Shown here piece by piece: positions 25,986-35,322 of a stretch of 64,000 nucleotides of DNA. The notes below the pieces were generated by a model, which was not told where the DNA came from, ran no database searches, and worked only from the letters and a program-made list of their open reading frames with translations. The translations under genes and the position numbers were made by a program. The stretch's first letter is position 1. Every line of letters starts with the position of its first letter. The stretch is from Dehalococcoidia bacterium (GTDB lineage: Bacteria; Chloroflexota; Dehalococcoidia; E44-bin15). The DNA lies in assembly GCA_035528575.1 (NCBI GenBank), contig DATKYK010000040.1, forward strand, positions 1-64,000, read 5' to 3'.

Positions 25986-26804
25986 CTATGGCTTGAACGC
26001 ACTCATGACCAACCAATAGCGCTTGGCGTGGTGGCATTCGATATTGTTCAGCCCCGCCTGTTGAAAGAGCGACTCCAGATCCTCCGGATGGAAGTAATTA
26101 GTCCCCACCTTTTGATAGTACCGGTTAACGAACTTCTTTGAAAGCTGTCCCGGTATCCAATTCCTCAGAGCGGCGGTCGTAAAGCGTCCGCCCGGTTTGA
26201 GCACGCGATTAACCTCTTTAAGAACTCTTAGAAGATCAGGAATAGGGAATAGATGGATTGTCGCGCAGCAAGTGACTACATCGAACTCATTTTCTGGAAA
26301 TGGGAGATCCAATGCATTGCCGTGAATGAATAGGAGGTTATCAAGCCCTTCAGCTCGTGCCCGAGAACTCGCATAGCTCAACATCGGGACGGATAGGTCC
26401 AATCCCACCACCATTCCGCGATTCAGCCTTTTAGCGAAGGATCGTGAGTAGATTCCTGAGCCGCAACCGAGATCCAGAAGGATTTCATCGCCTTCGAGTT
26501 TTGCGGCTTGGATGATCATCTCATATTCCCTGTCGAACGAGATTCCTGAGATGAGAGAGAAGCCCGGGCCTTTGCGGAACCATCGGCTCTCGTATATTTC
26601 GATGAACGGTTTCCATTCCATCAGGGACTGCGAGAGGCTTCTTTGGCGTGATGAGGCGGGCAGGAGGCCGATCACACCTTCCTTCACTGGAAAAGAGGCA
26701 CTGCAATCTGTGCAATGAATCTCGCCGTCGGCCTTCGATTCAAGGGACAGTTGGCCTGTTTTGCAGTTCGGGCACAAGATCCTTAATTGCATGGCTTTGT
26801 GCAT
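25986..26804 (-). CDS. Class I SAM-dependent methyltransferase with N-terminal zinc ribbon
   Basis: 272 residues. A short N-terminal ribbon has CPNCKTGQL and CTDCSASFPV (two CxxC pairs, Trm112/RlmA-like). The methyltransferase core follows: LLDLGCGSGIYSRSFA (motif I, SAM), VVGLDLSVPML (motif II acidic residue), GNALDLPFPENEFDVV, and EVNRVLKPGGRFTTA. Of the UbiE/Methyltransf_11 type; the substrate could be a small molecule or lipid. It lies about 185 bases upstream of the kinase operon on the same strand but appears separate. No link to the neighbours is evident. Confidence 0.88.
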   Translation of the reverse strand: MHKAMQLRILCPNCKTGQLSLESKADGEIHCTDCSASFPVKEGVIGLLPASSRQRSLSQSLMEWKPFIEIYESRWFRKGPGFSLISGISFDREYEMIIQAAKLEGDEILLDLGCGSGIYSRSFAKRLNRGMVVGLDLSVPMLSYASSRARAEGLDNLLFIHGNALDLPFPENEFDVVTCCATIHLFPIPDLLRVLKEVNRVLKPGGRFTTAALRNWIPGQLSKKFVNRYYQKVGTNYFHPEDLESLFQQAGLNNIECHHAKRYWLVMSAFKP

Positions 26805-27639
26805 GCTACAAAAAATCCTTCTATATTAATCCAGTTTTTACGGCAATTATCGACCATTTGTATGTTATCTTGCAGAAATGGGACCTTTAGGCACTGGATA
26901 TAACGGTTACCTCATGGTGCAGAGCTCTGCCCAAAGATGGCACCATTATAGCTTGTTCTCGACAATAAAACATAGGATTGTAACCTGACGATTTCCTCCT
27001 TTATTAACTGGAGCCGGCGTATGAGGTGAGAGCACTAGAACAGGGTGTCGGGCTCAGGGATGCGGGTTGGCCATACGGCCGTAATAGCTGCACAGGTGGG
27101 GGTTCATGTATGCAACGATAAGCCTGTGGATGCCGGTTACAAAGTGCCTAGTATGCTTTGTGGCGAAGGCGGCATTATCGTAGGTTGCAGGGGGAGGCGT
27201 TGGAAGTTCATGAAGGAGTTGCAAAATTGGAAAGCTAGGTTGTGCTGATAAGATAAGACACTGCTGTATGGTATCATGCTGGTAGTCTGCGGAGTATCGC
27301 CGCGGCATAAATGACACATAACGCCCAACTGTGAAGTCTGAAACTAGGTTGCGATGGAGATGGCTCCCACCTCTTAGTGAGTTTGGGAAAGTTGGTACTG
27401 CCCAGAGACGTCATACTGAGACACTCTACTGTCAATAGACATCACCTCCTCTACATCCACCAAGCAGAGTCTCCCCTAGCAGTAAATGGAGGAACTTAGT
27501 TATTTCGAAATCCGTTGAGCCAGCTTGGTCTTACCCACTATACCCCGTACGCCTTACGATATTCTACTACAATTGGTGATATAATACCGTAAGGAACATA
27601 GAGGGCAAAGCCGTACCATTAGGCTTCAGCCGCTGGGCC
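26805..27639. repeat. Long intergenic region with composite dispersed repeat
   Basis: 27031-27258 carries modules of the dispersed family: GAACAGGGTGTCGGGCTCAG (A), then TGTGGATGCCGGTTACAAAG and TAGTATGCTTTGTGG (B), then GTTCATGAAGGAGTTGCAAA with GGTTGTGCTGATAAGATAAG (D). An ATGGTGC/GCACCAT stem with inner palindrome GCAGAGCTCTGC lies at 26914-26946. TATAAT at 27580-27585 lacks a -35. No gene seen. Confidence 0.6.
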
Positions 27640-30054
27640 ATGGCAGGTAAAAAGATGGAAACGTCGGGGGCAACTCGGTCTAGGATCGAACGGATGAAGG
27701 AAAAGCTGCTTTCCTCCCCTTACGAGGTCTGTATCGAGAGGGCTTGCCTCTATACAAAGAGCTATCAGGAAACGGAGGGGCAGCCATCAGCTGTAAGGGC
27801 GGCAAAGGCCTTGGCTAAGACGCTTGCCGAGATGACCATCTACATCTGGGAAGAGGATCTCATTGCTGGCAATAGAACAAGCAAGCGCCTGGCCGGGGTC
27901 ATCCCTATAGAGCGCGGTGACATTAGTGCTGTCCTCGAGATGGATATGGACACGATGGGAAAGAGGAAACGCCCTTTTATGATAAGCGAGGATGATAGGA
28001 GGGTCTTAAGGGAGGAAATCCTGCCCTACTGGAAGGGAAAAACGATTCGAGACAAGAAAGCTACCCTGTGGGCCGAAAGGGGCTTAATGAAAGTAAAACT
28101 CCTCGGCGAAATCGGTAGAAATTGCCCAAACCTTGCCATGGATATATTCGATGTCCAAGGGCATCTGGTTCTGGGACATGGGAACGTGATGCGTCAGGGT
28201 TTCAGCGGAATCAAGGAGAGGTCAAAGGAGCACTGGGAGAAACTGCAAACAGAGAATCCTGACGACAGAAAGAACGCGGACTTCCTCCAGGCGGTGATCA
28301 TCTGCTCCGAGGGCGCCATCGCCTTCGCTCACAGGTTTGCTGGGGAGGCAATGAAGCTAGCGGAGAATGAAGCAGATCCGAGGAGAAGGGATGAGTTGCT
28401 AAGAATAGCGGATAATTGTCGATGGGTTCCTGCCAATCCCCCCAGAACATTTTATGAAGCAATGCAGTGCCTGTGGTTTACCCAGGTGATTGCCCAAATC
28501 AGCTATGGTATGGCTGGAACGTTCGCCCTAGGAAGGGTAGATCAATATCTATATCCATTCTACAAGAGAGATATTGAGCAGGGGATAATCACCAAAGAAG
28601 AGGCTCAGGAGCTTATTGAGGAGCTTGAACTCAAACTGACATCTAATATACTGTTGCTGCCTGAAATGGGGATAGAGGTTTCCAGTACACTAGGTACAAG
28701 CCCACAGCCAATAACCATAGGCGGCCTGACCAAAGATGGTAAGGATGCTACAAATGAATTGTCTTGGATGATCTTGGAAGTATCCGAGAAACTGAAGGCC
28801 GTAATCAACAACCTAGCGATAAGGATTCATAGCAAGACCTCTGATGATTTCATACTGAGGGCATGCCGGGTCTACAGGTCAACTTCAGGACAGGCATTCT
28901 ACAATGATGAAGCAGTCATTCCAGCGTTGCTAAGCGACGGATACAGCTTGGAAGACGCTAGGGATTATGCCATCGTTGGCTGCGTTGAGCCTACCGGTTC
29001 TGGGGACACCTTTGCCTGCACCGGTGGCAACGATCTTAAGCTGGGAGGGGTCTTGGAGATGGTGCTCACCAACGGCGGTTATCGCCTGATGGGTGGGCAG
29101 GGGCTGCCAACAGGAGACCCCACAAGGTTCGAGACCTTCGATGAGGTTATGGACGCTTTCCGCAGGCAGCTAGAGCACAATGTAAAGATGGCAGTCGATG
29201 CGGTGAACATAAAGGATGCTATCTACCAGGCAGAATTCCCTGCACCCTTCGTCTCCGCCACTCTGACGGGCTGTGTTGAAAGTGGAAGGGACGCAACGGA
29301 CGGTGGAGCGCGCTACAACTTCGGCTCAATCACAGCGAGGGGTTTAGGCACTACTGCAGACTCACTGGCAGCGATCAAGAAACTCGTCTTTGATGACCGA
29401 GTGCTCACCGTTTCGGAGCTGGTTGAGCTGCTGGAAACGAACTTCGAAGGAAAAGATGAGCTGCGACATTTATTAATCAACCGAGCTCCCAAGTACGGAA
29501 ACGATGAAGACTATGTAGACCTTATAGCGAAGGAGATTGCGGAGCTCTTCTGTCGTGAGGTAACCGAGCACCAGAGCATCAGGGGAGGGCACTTCAGGCC
29601 ATCGTTCTACTCCTATGGAACCCATGTCCTCGACGGTCTGTTCCTGGGTGCTACCCCTGATGGCAGAATGGCAGGAGAAGCGCTATCAAACGGCATATCC
29701 CCAGTAAATGCCCGGGAGAAAAAGGGGCCAACGGCAGTGCTCAACTCCGCAGCCAAACTGGAGCATACGCTAATATCCAATGGGAATGCCTTGAATCTCA
29801 GACTCCTTCCCTCCCTAGTTCAGGATGAGGCGGCGCTAGGAAAGGTTGCGTCGTTGGTAAAAACCTATTTCTATTTGGGTGGCATGCACCTGCAGTTCAA
29901 CGTGGTCTCCAGCGAAACGCTGGAAGATGCCCAAAAACATCCGCAAGACTATAGGGATTTGGTGGTCAGGGTCTCCGGATACAGTGCCTTCTTTACGGAT
30001 CTGGGCAAGCGCATTCAAGATGACATTATCGCCAGGACAGAGTTCGGCCCTTAA
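27640..30054 (+). CDS. Glycyl radical enzyme (PFL-like, eliminase type)
   Basis: 804 residues, the usual size. The active-site loop is IVGCVEPTGSG with Cys448 and Glu450, the C-x-E pattern of dehydratases, lyases and decarboxylases, unlike the Cys-Cys of pyruvate formate-lyase. The glycyl loop near the C-terminus is VRVSGYSAFF with Gly780. The PFL domain starts with IERMKEKLLSSPYEVCIERA. It makes a thiyl radical to cleave C-C, C-O or C-N bonds and needs an SAM-radical activase, which is not in this window. The first ATG has no Shine-Dalgarno; the ATG at 27652 (after GGCAGGTAAAAAG) may be the true start. Substrate unknown. Confidence 0.92.
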   Translation: MAGKKMETSGATRSRIERMKEKLLSSPYEVCIERACLYTKSYQETEGQPSAVRAAKALAKTLAEMTIYIWEEDLIAGNRTSKRLAGVIPIERGDISAVLEMDMDTMGKRKRPFMISEDDRRVLREEILPYWKGKTIRDKKATLWAERGLMKVKLLGEIGRNCPNLAMDIFDVQGHLVLGHGNVMRQGFSGIKERSKEHWEKLQTENPDDRKNADFLQAVIICSEGAIAFAHRFAGEAMKLAENEADPRRRDELLRIADNCRWVPANPPRTFYEAMQCLWFTQVIAQISYGMAGTFALGRVDQYLYPFYKRDIEQGIITKEEAQELIEELELKLTSNILLLPEMGIEVSSTLGTSPQPITIGGLTKDGKDATNELSWMILEVSEKLKAVINNLAIRIHSKTSDDFILRACRVYRSTSGQAFYNDEAVIPALLSDGYSLEDARDYAIVGCVEPTGSGDTFACTGGNDLKLGGVLEMVLTNGGYRLMGGQGLPTGDPTRFETFDEVMDAFRRQLEHNVKMAVDAVNIKDAIYQAEFPAPFVSATLTGCVESGRDATDGGARYNFGSITARGLGTTADSLAAIKKLVFDDRVLTVSELVELLETNFEGKDELRHLLINRAPKYGNDEDYVDLIAKEIAELFCREVTEHQSIRGGHFRPSFYSYGTHVLDGLFLGATPDGRMAGEALSNGISPVNAREKKGPTAVLNSAAKLEHTLISNGNALNLRLLPSLVQDEAALGKVASLVKTYFYLGGMHLQFNVVSSETLEDAQKHPQDYRDLVVRVSGYSAFFTDLGKRIQDDIIARTEFGP

Positions 30055-30481
30055 GTTCGGTCTTATACAGCCATCGCGGACGACTCATCACGAAGCTGAC
30101 TCTCCAAATGGTCAAAGACTCCAAGAAACGAGCTAGACAGCGCTCCACATTTGACATGCATACCAAGCTTGTCGGCGGTGGTCGCTGGCCAAAGCCTGTT
30201 GAGATAAACCTAAGCCAGGGCAGCCTTATACGTGCAACAATAACACTGTGGATGGCTATCACAAAGTGACTAGTATGCTTTTTGTAGCTAAGTCGGCATT
30301 AAGGTAGGTTGCAGGTTGGATATTAGAGAGGGGGGCCACCCATACTCGGGTAGACCCCCATAATCCCCGCATGGCTGGGCTCTTTGCGCCGTTATAGCAC
30401 TTGAGCAACAACAAGTACCTGCTATAGCCTTTGTCTGGCTTGCCGTTGCATTACACACATCGCGAATTTCCCATCGCCTTT
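30055..30481. repeat. Intergenic region with dispersed repeat modules B and C
   Basis: Module B at 30228-30320 (GTGGATGGCTATCACAAAGT, then GACTAGTATGCTTTTTGTAG) is followed by hairpin module C at 30322-30405 (GGGGGCCACCCATACTCGGG to TGGCTGGGCTC). No gene seen. Confidence 0.65.
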
Positions 30482-30976
30482 TCAGCTATTGCTAGAAATG
30501 ATTTGGGCCAGTTCGTCCAGGATAGGTTGTAGGGCATCAGGAACTGCACCATCCATAGTATATACTGTATGTTCCTTACCCTCTGCTTTGTAGGAAATCA
30601 CGTATTCGAAAAAATCAGCGCCAGTATCAGCAGGGAGGTACTTGTCGTTTAGACTAAAAAAGTCCGCGTCGTCCAGAAGATATATCAAATGCTTTAATCG
30701 GTTCGGCTCAAGTGTGAATTCTCCTTTAGTGTGTTCGCGTTGGAGTTCACAATGTCCACCATCGTCAATGACTAACTGATCATCAAGGCCAGCTATGCCG
30801 CCGCTACGGTGGTAACTTAGCATGATGTTGCTGGCACTAGTTATCCAGACTGCGCTAGTCACGATCGCAATACAGGCCAGGACCATAACCACGATCACAA
30901 TATGCTTCATATTATAGCTCATCTTTTTGTACATACCTTTTTTTGTCTTTACTTTAGCAATATTTGCCTTTGTCAT
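30482..30976 (-). CDS. Membrane-anchored emfourin-like (protealysin-inhibitor-like) protein
   Basis: 164 residues. A basic N-terminus and one span (residues about 24-46, KHIVIVVMVLACIAIVTSAV) suggest a signal anchor with the rest outside. The domain reads SYHRSGGIAGLDDQLVIDDG, then LKHLIYLLDDADFFSLNDK, FFEYVISYKAEGKEHTVYTM and PILDELAQI. This pattern (RxGGxAG, L..AdFF, Y.v....dG..H.V) is that of emfourin-type inhibitors of M4 metalloproteases, from memory. No M4 protease is in the window, though a papain-like protease and a serpin are. Several Met codons near the start make the exact start uncertain. Confidence 0.6.
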   Translation of the reverse strand: MTKANIAKVKTKKGMYKKMSYNMKHIVIVVMVLACIAIVTSAVWITSASNIMLSYHRSGGIAGLDDQLVIDDGGHCELQREHTKGEFTLEPNRLKHLIYLLDDADFFSLNDKYLPADTGADFFEYVISYKAEGKEHTVYTMDGAVPDALQPILDELAQIISSNS

Positions 30977-31043
30977 TACCTACTTCCTGCCATGTAGGTG
31001 TGATGATACTATCGGGGGCATAGGCTGTCAATGCTGTGGGCAA

Positions 31044-31108
31044 AAAGAGAGGGGTTACCCATTTTAGGGTAGCCCCCCGTATTCCGCCTGGCTGGGCTAC
31101 TCACCTAA
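31044..31108 (+). repeat. Dispersed hairpin module C
   Basis: GAGGGGTTACCCATTTTAGG then GTAGCCCCCCGTATTCCGCC and TGGCTGGGCTAC. A hairpin-forming copy between two minus-strand genes. Confidence 0.65.
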
Positions 31109-31163
31109 GAGGTAGGTTCTACGTTTCTTTTATCAGCTCAACTTTTTTATTGATGTGTACTGT

Positions 31164-31877
31164 TTACGACGGTTGCGATCTTTTTCGTCCACGTAATGCA
31201 GAGATAACCATAAGGATTCCTATTATCAGCGCTATTATTCCCCCTACGACAAATCCAATACCTACCCCGAATATCCAGGAAGCCTTCACACCAACGGACA
31301 CGTCTGAGTCTATATCACGTGAACCGTCCTCGTTCATTAGTACCAGCGAATAGGTGCCTGTCTCCAGTTCCCATTCTAGAACCTGGGTTCCGGTGCCAGA
31401 TGTTGACTCCATCCAGAATGTCTCAGAGGTTGGGGCTGTAGGTGAGGAATTACCCGGGTGATTTTTATAATCCACATCGAAGCCATCGGAGTGGATGCTA
31501 AAGTGGATGATCTCGTCATACTCGACATCGCTTAGGTAGCCTGTTAGATATGATTCCTGAGCTACTCCTATAAAGATTCCTTTGGAGTCGTCATTGTTTG
31601 TGCCTTCTACCTTGAAGGTAACTAAGTCACCCAAATCCCAATCAATATTCCATCCCCACCCCCAATGCCATTCATCGTCTATATCTATATCGGCAGACTC
31701 GGTCACAATTGCGTAGGAATCTCTTGCCAGCTGTTCGGTTTCGGTAGTGATAAATCCGTCATCATCGGTCCATACCATATCAGCCCATAGCAAGGTCCCA
31801 CCGCCGATTAGGAGAGGTATGGACACTAGAAAGAGTAGGATTCCGAAGATAAGAAGTATTATTCGCCCAATGCTCAT
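31164..31877 (-). CDS. Uncharacterised protein with two membrane spans and an external domain
   Basis: 237 residues. An N-terminal span (about 5-31, IILLIFGILLFLVSIPLLIG) and a C-terminal span (about 205-228, VGIGFVVGGIIALIIGILMV) flank an acidic, beta-rich domain with Trp repeats (DDEWHWGWGWNIDWDLGD) and a GTGTQVLEWELETGTYSLVL segment like small lipid- or sugar-binding jelly rolls. The end RGRKRSQPS is positively charged, so the ends are cytoplasmic and the domain outside. AAGGGGGT precedes the ATG. Family not recognised. Confidence 0.65.
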   Translation of the reverse strand: MSIGRIILLIFGILLFLVSIPLLIGGGTLLWADMVWTDDDGFITTETEQLARDSYAIVTESADIDIDDEWHWGWGWNIDWDLGDLVTFKVEGTNNDDSKGIFIGVAQESYLTGYLSDVEYDEIIHFSIHSDGFDVDYKNHPGNSSPTAPTSETFWMESTSGTGTQVLEWELETGTYSLVLMNEDGSRDIDSDVSVGVKASWIFGVGIGFVVGGIIALIIGILMVISALRGRKRSQPS

Positions 31878-32111
31878 GATATTACCCCCTTTTTAAATAT
31901 ACGCCTTTACCACGTGTTGGTGAATAGTAGTCTATGTTTATTTAATTGTCAACCGTACGCGGTCTCAGGGAGCCGTAAGCACGTGCGAAAGCGTAGAAAT
32001 GATTAGCGATACTTATGGCTTTCACAATCCCCCGTTTTCTTGGAGAGAATAGTGTGATTGCCCCTATCGTTTCGCTGAAGTACAGCATCGAGCAGTCACC
32101 GACACGCTGTG

Positions 32112-32186
32112 CTAGCGCAGCAAATCACAGACCTCCTTGAACAGACCGGCCAAGCGGGCCCCAATGATAATTATTGACTTTTGCAT
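32112..32186 (-). pseudogene. 24-codon stub of an FAD-dependent oxidoreductase N-terminus
   Basis: ATG at 32186 with a perfect AAGGAGG six bases upstream, reading MQKSIIIIGARLAGLFKEVC, then DLLR and stop. This is the start of a FAD-binding Rossmann fold (IIIIGAGLAGL) with one Gly changed to Arg, then loss of frame. It looks like the remnant of a deleted CrtI-like gene. The surrounding stretch (31878-32345) contains no other recognisable gene. Confidence 0.45.
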
Positions 32187-32345
32187 CTGTTCCCTCCTTA
32201 AACAGGCGTCTTTCCTATTCTCAGGTGTCAAACTAACATTCTAGGCAGTTCATATTAACCAGAATGGGTAAATCACAGGCTAATTTATGCTGGGGCATAG
32301 TAGGCGAATAAGCGGCTGTTGTCAATAGCCAGTCTCTTCCAATAC

Positions 32346-33702
32346 AAGATGAGCCTGGGGGGAGTATCGATTTCTAACGCAAGATGAGCCTGAGAGATTC
32401 AGGCAGCTCGTTTATGATTGGGACATGCGACTGATCATGAACGACGAACAATTACAGACGGTAGAGCAAGTAAGGCAGTTTATAGAGGGGAGTGAGGCGG
32501 TAGAGTTCAGGGGCGTAACGGCCAAAGAGAAATACAACTGGATAGAGGAGGTGCTGATAAGGTTTAGCTATCATCGTATTAAGAGAGCTGAGAAAGGGGT
32601 GATACGGCGGTACATACAGAAGGTTACAGGATACTCCAGGTCACAGGTATCCAGACTGATAGCGGAGTACAAACGGACGGGGAGGTTGAGGAGAACGCGA
32701 TACAGGAGACACTGCTTTCCCAGGAAGTATACCCCATCAGAAGTGGGGCTATTAGCCAGAACCGACGAATTGCACGAGTGGTTAAGTGGACCAGCCACGA
32801 AGAAGGTCATGGAGAGGGAATATGAGGTTTATGGACACGCTGAGTTCGGGAATATTTCCCGGATGTCTGTAGCCCATTTATACAATCTGCGAAGGAGTAA
32901 CATCTATCGGGGCATGAGCAGACGATTTACCAAGACGAAACCTGTCGTATCTAAAATTGGCGAGCGGGCGAAGCCGGAGCCGAAGGGGCAGCCCGGTCAT
33001 ATCCGGATAGATACAGTTCATCAGGGTGACCTCAACGGTCAGAAAGGGGTATACCATATCAATGCCGTGGATGAGATTGCGCAGTGGGAAATCGTATCCT
33101 CGGTGGAAAGGATATCAGAAGCTTATCTGGTGCCGGTACTGGAAATCATGTTGGCAAAGTTCCCCTTTATCATCCGGGGGTTTCACTCTGATAATGGGTC
33201 AGAATTTGTAAACCATATAGTAGCCAGGCTGTTGAACAAACTACTGGTCCGTTTCACCAGATCAAGGCCCAGGCATCCTGACGATAATGGCCTGGTGGAG
33301 ACCAAGAATGGCTCAGTGATACGTAAAAACCTGGGATATGCTTATATCCCACAAACATGCGCCGAATTGCTTAATGAGTATCACAGAGACTATCTAAATC
33401 CGTATATCAATTTCCACCGGCCCTGTTTCTTCCCGGTGTCTGTTATCGACCATAAGGGTAAGATCAGGAAAACTTATCCTTATAAGATGGTGAGGACACC
33501 CTATGAAAGGCTGAAATCTTTGCCCCAGGCTGAGAGTTACCTGTGCCCCGGCGTAACCTTTGAAAAACTGGAGACAATTGCTAATCAAATGAGCGATAAT
33601 CAATTTGCAGAAAGGATGGTAAAAGCTCGTTCCAATCTCTTTGAGCAAATCTTGAGATTTGCTAACCGGGTTGCCTGACCCCCTTTATTCAGGCTCATTT
33701 TT
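32346..33702 (+). mobile_element. Complete insertion sequence with a DDE transposase
   Basis: About 1.36 kb. The left end has AAGATGAGCCTG at 32346-32357 (repeated at 32381-32392). The right end has the inverse CAGGCTCATTTT at 33690-33701. Further matching G-runs lie inside both ends (GGGGGG left; CCCCC right). CAAT flanks both sides at short distance, a possible 4-bp target duplication. One intact transposase gene is inside, so it may still be active. Confidence 0.7.
32425..33678 (+). CDS. IS transposase, integrase-core (rve) DDE type
   Basis: 417 residues. The N-terminal third has two HTH-like parts (VTGYSRSQVSRLIAEYKRTG is one). The catalytic core shows the acidic triad: Asp in IRIDTVHQGD, Asp in FHSDNGSEFV, Glu in DNGLVETKNG. 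The C-terminus has NPYINFHRPCFFP, typical of long integrase-core transposases of the ISNCY-like type. The gene fills the IS, starting about 80 bases from the left inverted repeat. The family name is not certain, as IS481 and ISNCY members look alike at this level. No frameshift seen. Confidence 0.85.
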   Translation: MRLIMNDEQLQTVEQVRQFIEGSEAVEFRGVTAKEKYNWIEEVLIRFSYHRIKRAEKGVIRRYIQKVTGYSRSQVSRLIAEYKRTGRLRRTRYRRHCFPRKYTPSEVGLLARTDELHEWLSGPATKKVMEREYEVYGHAEFGNISRMSVAHLYNLRRSNIYRGMSRRFTKTKPVVSKIGERAKPEPKGQPGHIRIDTVHQGDLNGQKGVYHINAVDEIAQWEIVSSVERISEAYLVPVLEIMLAKFPFIIRGFHSDNGSEFVNHIVARLLNKLLVRFTRSRPRHPDDNGLVETKNGSVIRKNLGYAYIPQTCAELLNEYHRDYLNPYINFHRPCFFPVSVIDHKGKIRKTYPYKMVRTPYERLKSLPQAESYLCPGVTFEKLETIANQMSDNQFAERMVKARSNLFEQILRFANRVA

Positions 33703-33726
33703 CAATTAGAATAGAGTTGCTATATA

Positions 33727-33790
33727 ACAAAGGGGCCACCCATCTCGGGTAGCCCCCCCCATAATCCGCCTGGCTGGGCTACTATAATAT
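33727..33790 (+). repeat. Dispersed hairpin module C
   Basis: GGGGCCACCCATCTCGGGTA, then GCCCCCCCCATAATCCGCCT and GGCTGGGCTAC. It lies 25 bases after the IS right end. Confidence 0.65.
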
Positions 33791-33821
33791 TCATGCGTGC
33801 GCCTATTGCTGGGTATTATCC

Positions 33822-34100
33822 TTATGCCAGCATTTTCTTCATCTCCGCCCAGTCAATTACTGACGCCGGGTAGATGCCATCTATAGGTACATTTTCCATC
33901 TTGGCGCACGCATCTATTATCGCTTGCTCTGAGGGTGCTTCCCATAGGCAGACCATCTTTCCGGCTCCAACCGCTGCCCAAGTAGTAATACAGTAGGCGT
34001 CTGTGGTAAAGCTATCTATTGTGGCCTTAGTGATGGTCATTTGGTTCACGCTCGTCGCTGACTTTGGGTCTATGGTGTGAATCACCAGGTACCTTGCCAT
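33822..34100 (-). CDS. Small alpha-beta barrel-like protein (DUF4242/DUF3303-like)
   Basis: 92 residues from the ATG at 34100 (MARYLVIHTIDPKSATSVNQ), chosen because AAGGAG sits nine bases upstream; the frame is open further but lacks a signal. The strands and helices (RYLVIHTI; AYCITTWAAVGAGKMVCLWE, then APSEQAIIDACAKM) look like a ferredoxin-like dimeric alpha-beta barrel, as in DUF4242 or DUF3303 proteins, some of which bind nickel. The sequence shows a His and two Cys but no clear metal site. Single-gene unit between repeats. Confidence 0.6.
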   Translation of the reverse strand: MARYLVIHTIDPKSATSVNQMTITKATIDSFTTDAYCITTWAAVGAGKMVCLWEAPSEQAIIDACAKMENVPIDGIYPASVIDWAEMKKMLA

Positions 34101-34275
34101 CTTAGTTATCTCCTTTTCTATCGAATTTATCGGGCTGTTTAAGTGCAATTAGCCGACCACTCCACCGCTCCCAGGTGAAGAAGTCAGCTTTTATCTAGCA
34201 TAGGCATTACCTCCCTCGCTTTATATGCAGTGAGCCAGGGCTGCTTCTGCAAAATGCGCAATAGGCTATCATAGG

Positions 34276-34480
34276 AAGGGAATAATACTCCGTAATTCTT
34301 AGTTTGTCAATCCCAGTGTGATTGGAGCGCGGGAACAGGCCGTCAGGCTCAAGGATGCGGGTTGGCCGGATGCGGATTGGGGGCCGTAGGCATGTGGGCT
34401 ATAACAGAGGGGGCACCCATTCTCGAGTAGCCTCCTATAATCCGTCTGGCTGGGCTCTTTTCGCTATTATACGTCCCATA
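34276..34480 (+). repeat. Composite dispersed repeat (modules E, A, C)
   Basis: E at 34280-34326 (AATAATACTCCGTAATTCTT, AGTTTGTCAATCCCAGTGTG). A at 34326-34370 (GGGAACAGGCCGTCAGGCTC, AAGGATGCGGGTTGG). C at 34408-34470. The same E-A order recurs at 42170-42250. Confidence 0.65.
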
Positions 34481-34506
34481 TATAGGTTGTTGCTAATGAT
34501 TGTACT

Positions 34507-35040
34507 CTAGTCTGACTTGGTAAAAGCACAGAGCACAAAGTACCCCTGGAGAGAGTATTCTTTCCCCCAGGGGAGTTTATGATGCCCTTGACCGAGGAAC
34601 ACACCATTATCAATCCTTCTGAGTTGGTCAACTAGGCCAAACATACGCGAAGGAAAGCGGGGATAGGTTATAGAGAGACAGGGGTTCCGGTCAGTCAGCG
34701 ACTTATTAACATAGGTGTCAATTGGAAATCGTTGAGGAAGAATTCGATTCCGGAATAGATTTATCCCTTTCCCTCTTTTCTCCTCATCGAAAAGAGTGAT
34801 GAAACTCTTCCCTTTCCAGCGAGCCAAAGGGTTATCAAAGAAGATTTTGAGTGCTAACTTTCTCCACAACCCTGTTTTCGGATTCAATGCCAGAAGGCTT
34901 CCTACGGTGTCTCCTTCAATTTCTTTAAAAAGGGGTGCCTTACCTTCTTCAAACAATGGATGTAGGTCGTCAAAGGAATATTCTCGAAATCTAGCTATAA
35001 TTGTTTGGACATCTTCAGTGGAATTAGGTTTTACAGACAT
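34507..35040 (-). CDS. Uncharacterised protein
   Basis: 177 residues from the ATG at 35040. AAGGAGG abuts an upstream in-frame ATG at 35049, so the second, nine bases on, fits better. No membrane span or signal peptide. The middle has GDTVGSLLALNPKTGLWRKL and WKGKSFITLFDEEKRGKGIN; the end is GVFLGQGHHKLPWGKEYSLQ, then GYFVLCAFTKSD, reminiscent of lipocalin-like or DUF4334-like small-molecule binding folds, but I cannot place it. Single gene flanked by dispersed repeats. Function not assigned. Confidence 0.55.
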   Translation of the reverse strand: MSVKPNSTEDVQTIIARFREYSFDDLHPLFEEGKAPLFKEIEGDTVGSLLALNPKTGLWRKLALKIFFDNPLARWKGKSFITLFDEEKRGKGINLFRNRILPQRFPIDTYVNKSLTDRNPCLSITYPRFPSRMFGLVDQLRRIDNGVFLGQGHHKLPWGKEYSLQGYFVLCAFTKSD

Positions 35041-35179
35041 ATTTATCATCCTCCTTTAAGGCTTTAGGCAGTGCCACTCCATCTTTATGATCTCTCTTCT
35101 TTTTCTCATGAATGGAGAATACTCCGCAACTCTTTGCTTGTCAACATAGCATGGGAGGGACTTAAGGAAATGGGAATCA

Positions 35180-35261
35180 TTGGAGATGGTCAAAAGATAC
35201 ACCAGGTCGGTTGAATATGAGGATAGCCTGAAGTTTTTATAAGCCGCCGCTGGGGTGAAGA
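35180..35261 (+). repeat. Second dispersed repeat family (R2)
   Basis: TGGAGATGGTCAAAAGATAC, ACCAGGTCGGTTGAATATGA, GGATAGCCTGAAGTTTTTAT and AAGCCGCCGCTGGGGTGAAG in succession. Close copies lie at 36110-36190, 36818-36890 and, inverted, 20447-20518. 35110-35145 carries a diverged module E. The rest of 35050-35708 is covered by the next three entries or shows nothing. Confidence 0.65.
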
Positions 35262-35276
35262 GTGCATTATATTTAG

Positions 35277-35320
35277 TGTGATGAAAATCACATACAAACT
35301 ACAGCGCATGGGGGTATAGT
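35277..35320 (+). promoter_or_regulatory. CRP/FNR-type site and promoter
   Basis: TGTGA-TGAAAA-TCACA at 35277-35292 is a perfect CRP-like palindrome. TATAGT at 35315-35320 could be a -10, giving a start near 35326-35327. The palindrome centre (35284.5) would then lie at about -42, the class II activator position. Confidence 0.5.
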
Positions 35321-35322
35321 GA

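Noticed and set aside
27580-27585. TATAAT upstream of the glycyl radical enzyme as a promoter
   Set aside because: No -35 at 16-18 bases and 55 bases from the ATG without other support.
31942-32088. 48-codon minus-strand frame downstream of the FAD stub (MLYFSETIGAITLF start)
   Set aside because: No Shine-Dalgarno and no family resemblance; could be debris of the lost oxidoreductase but unsupported.
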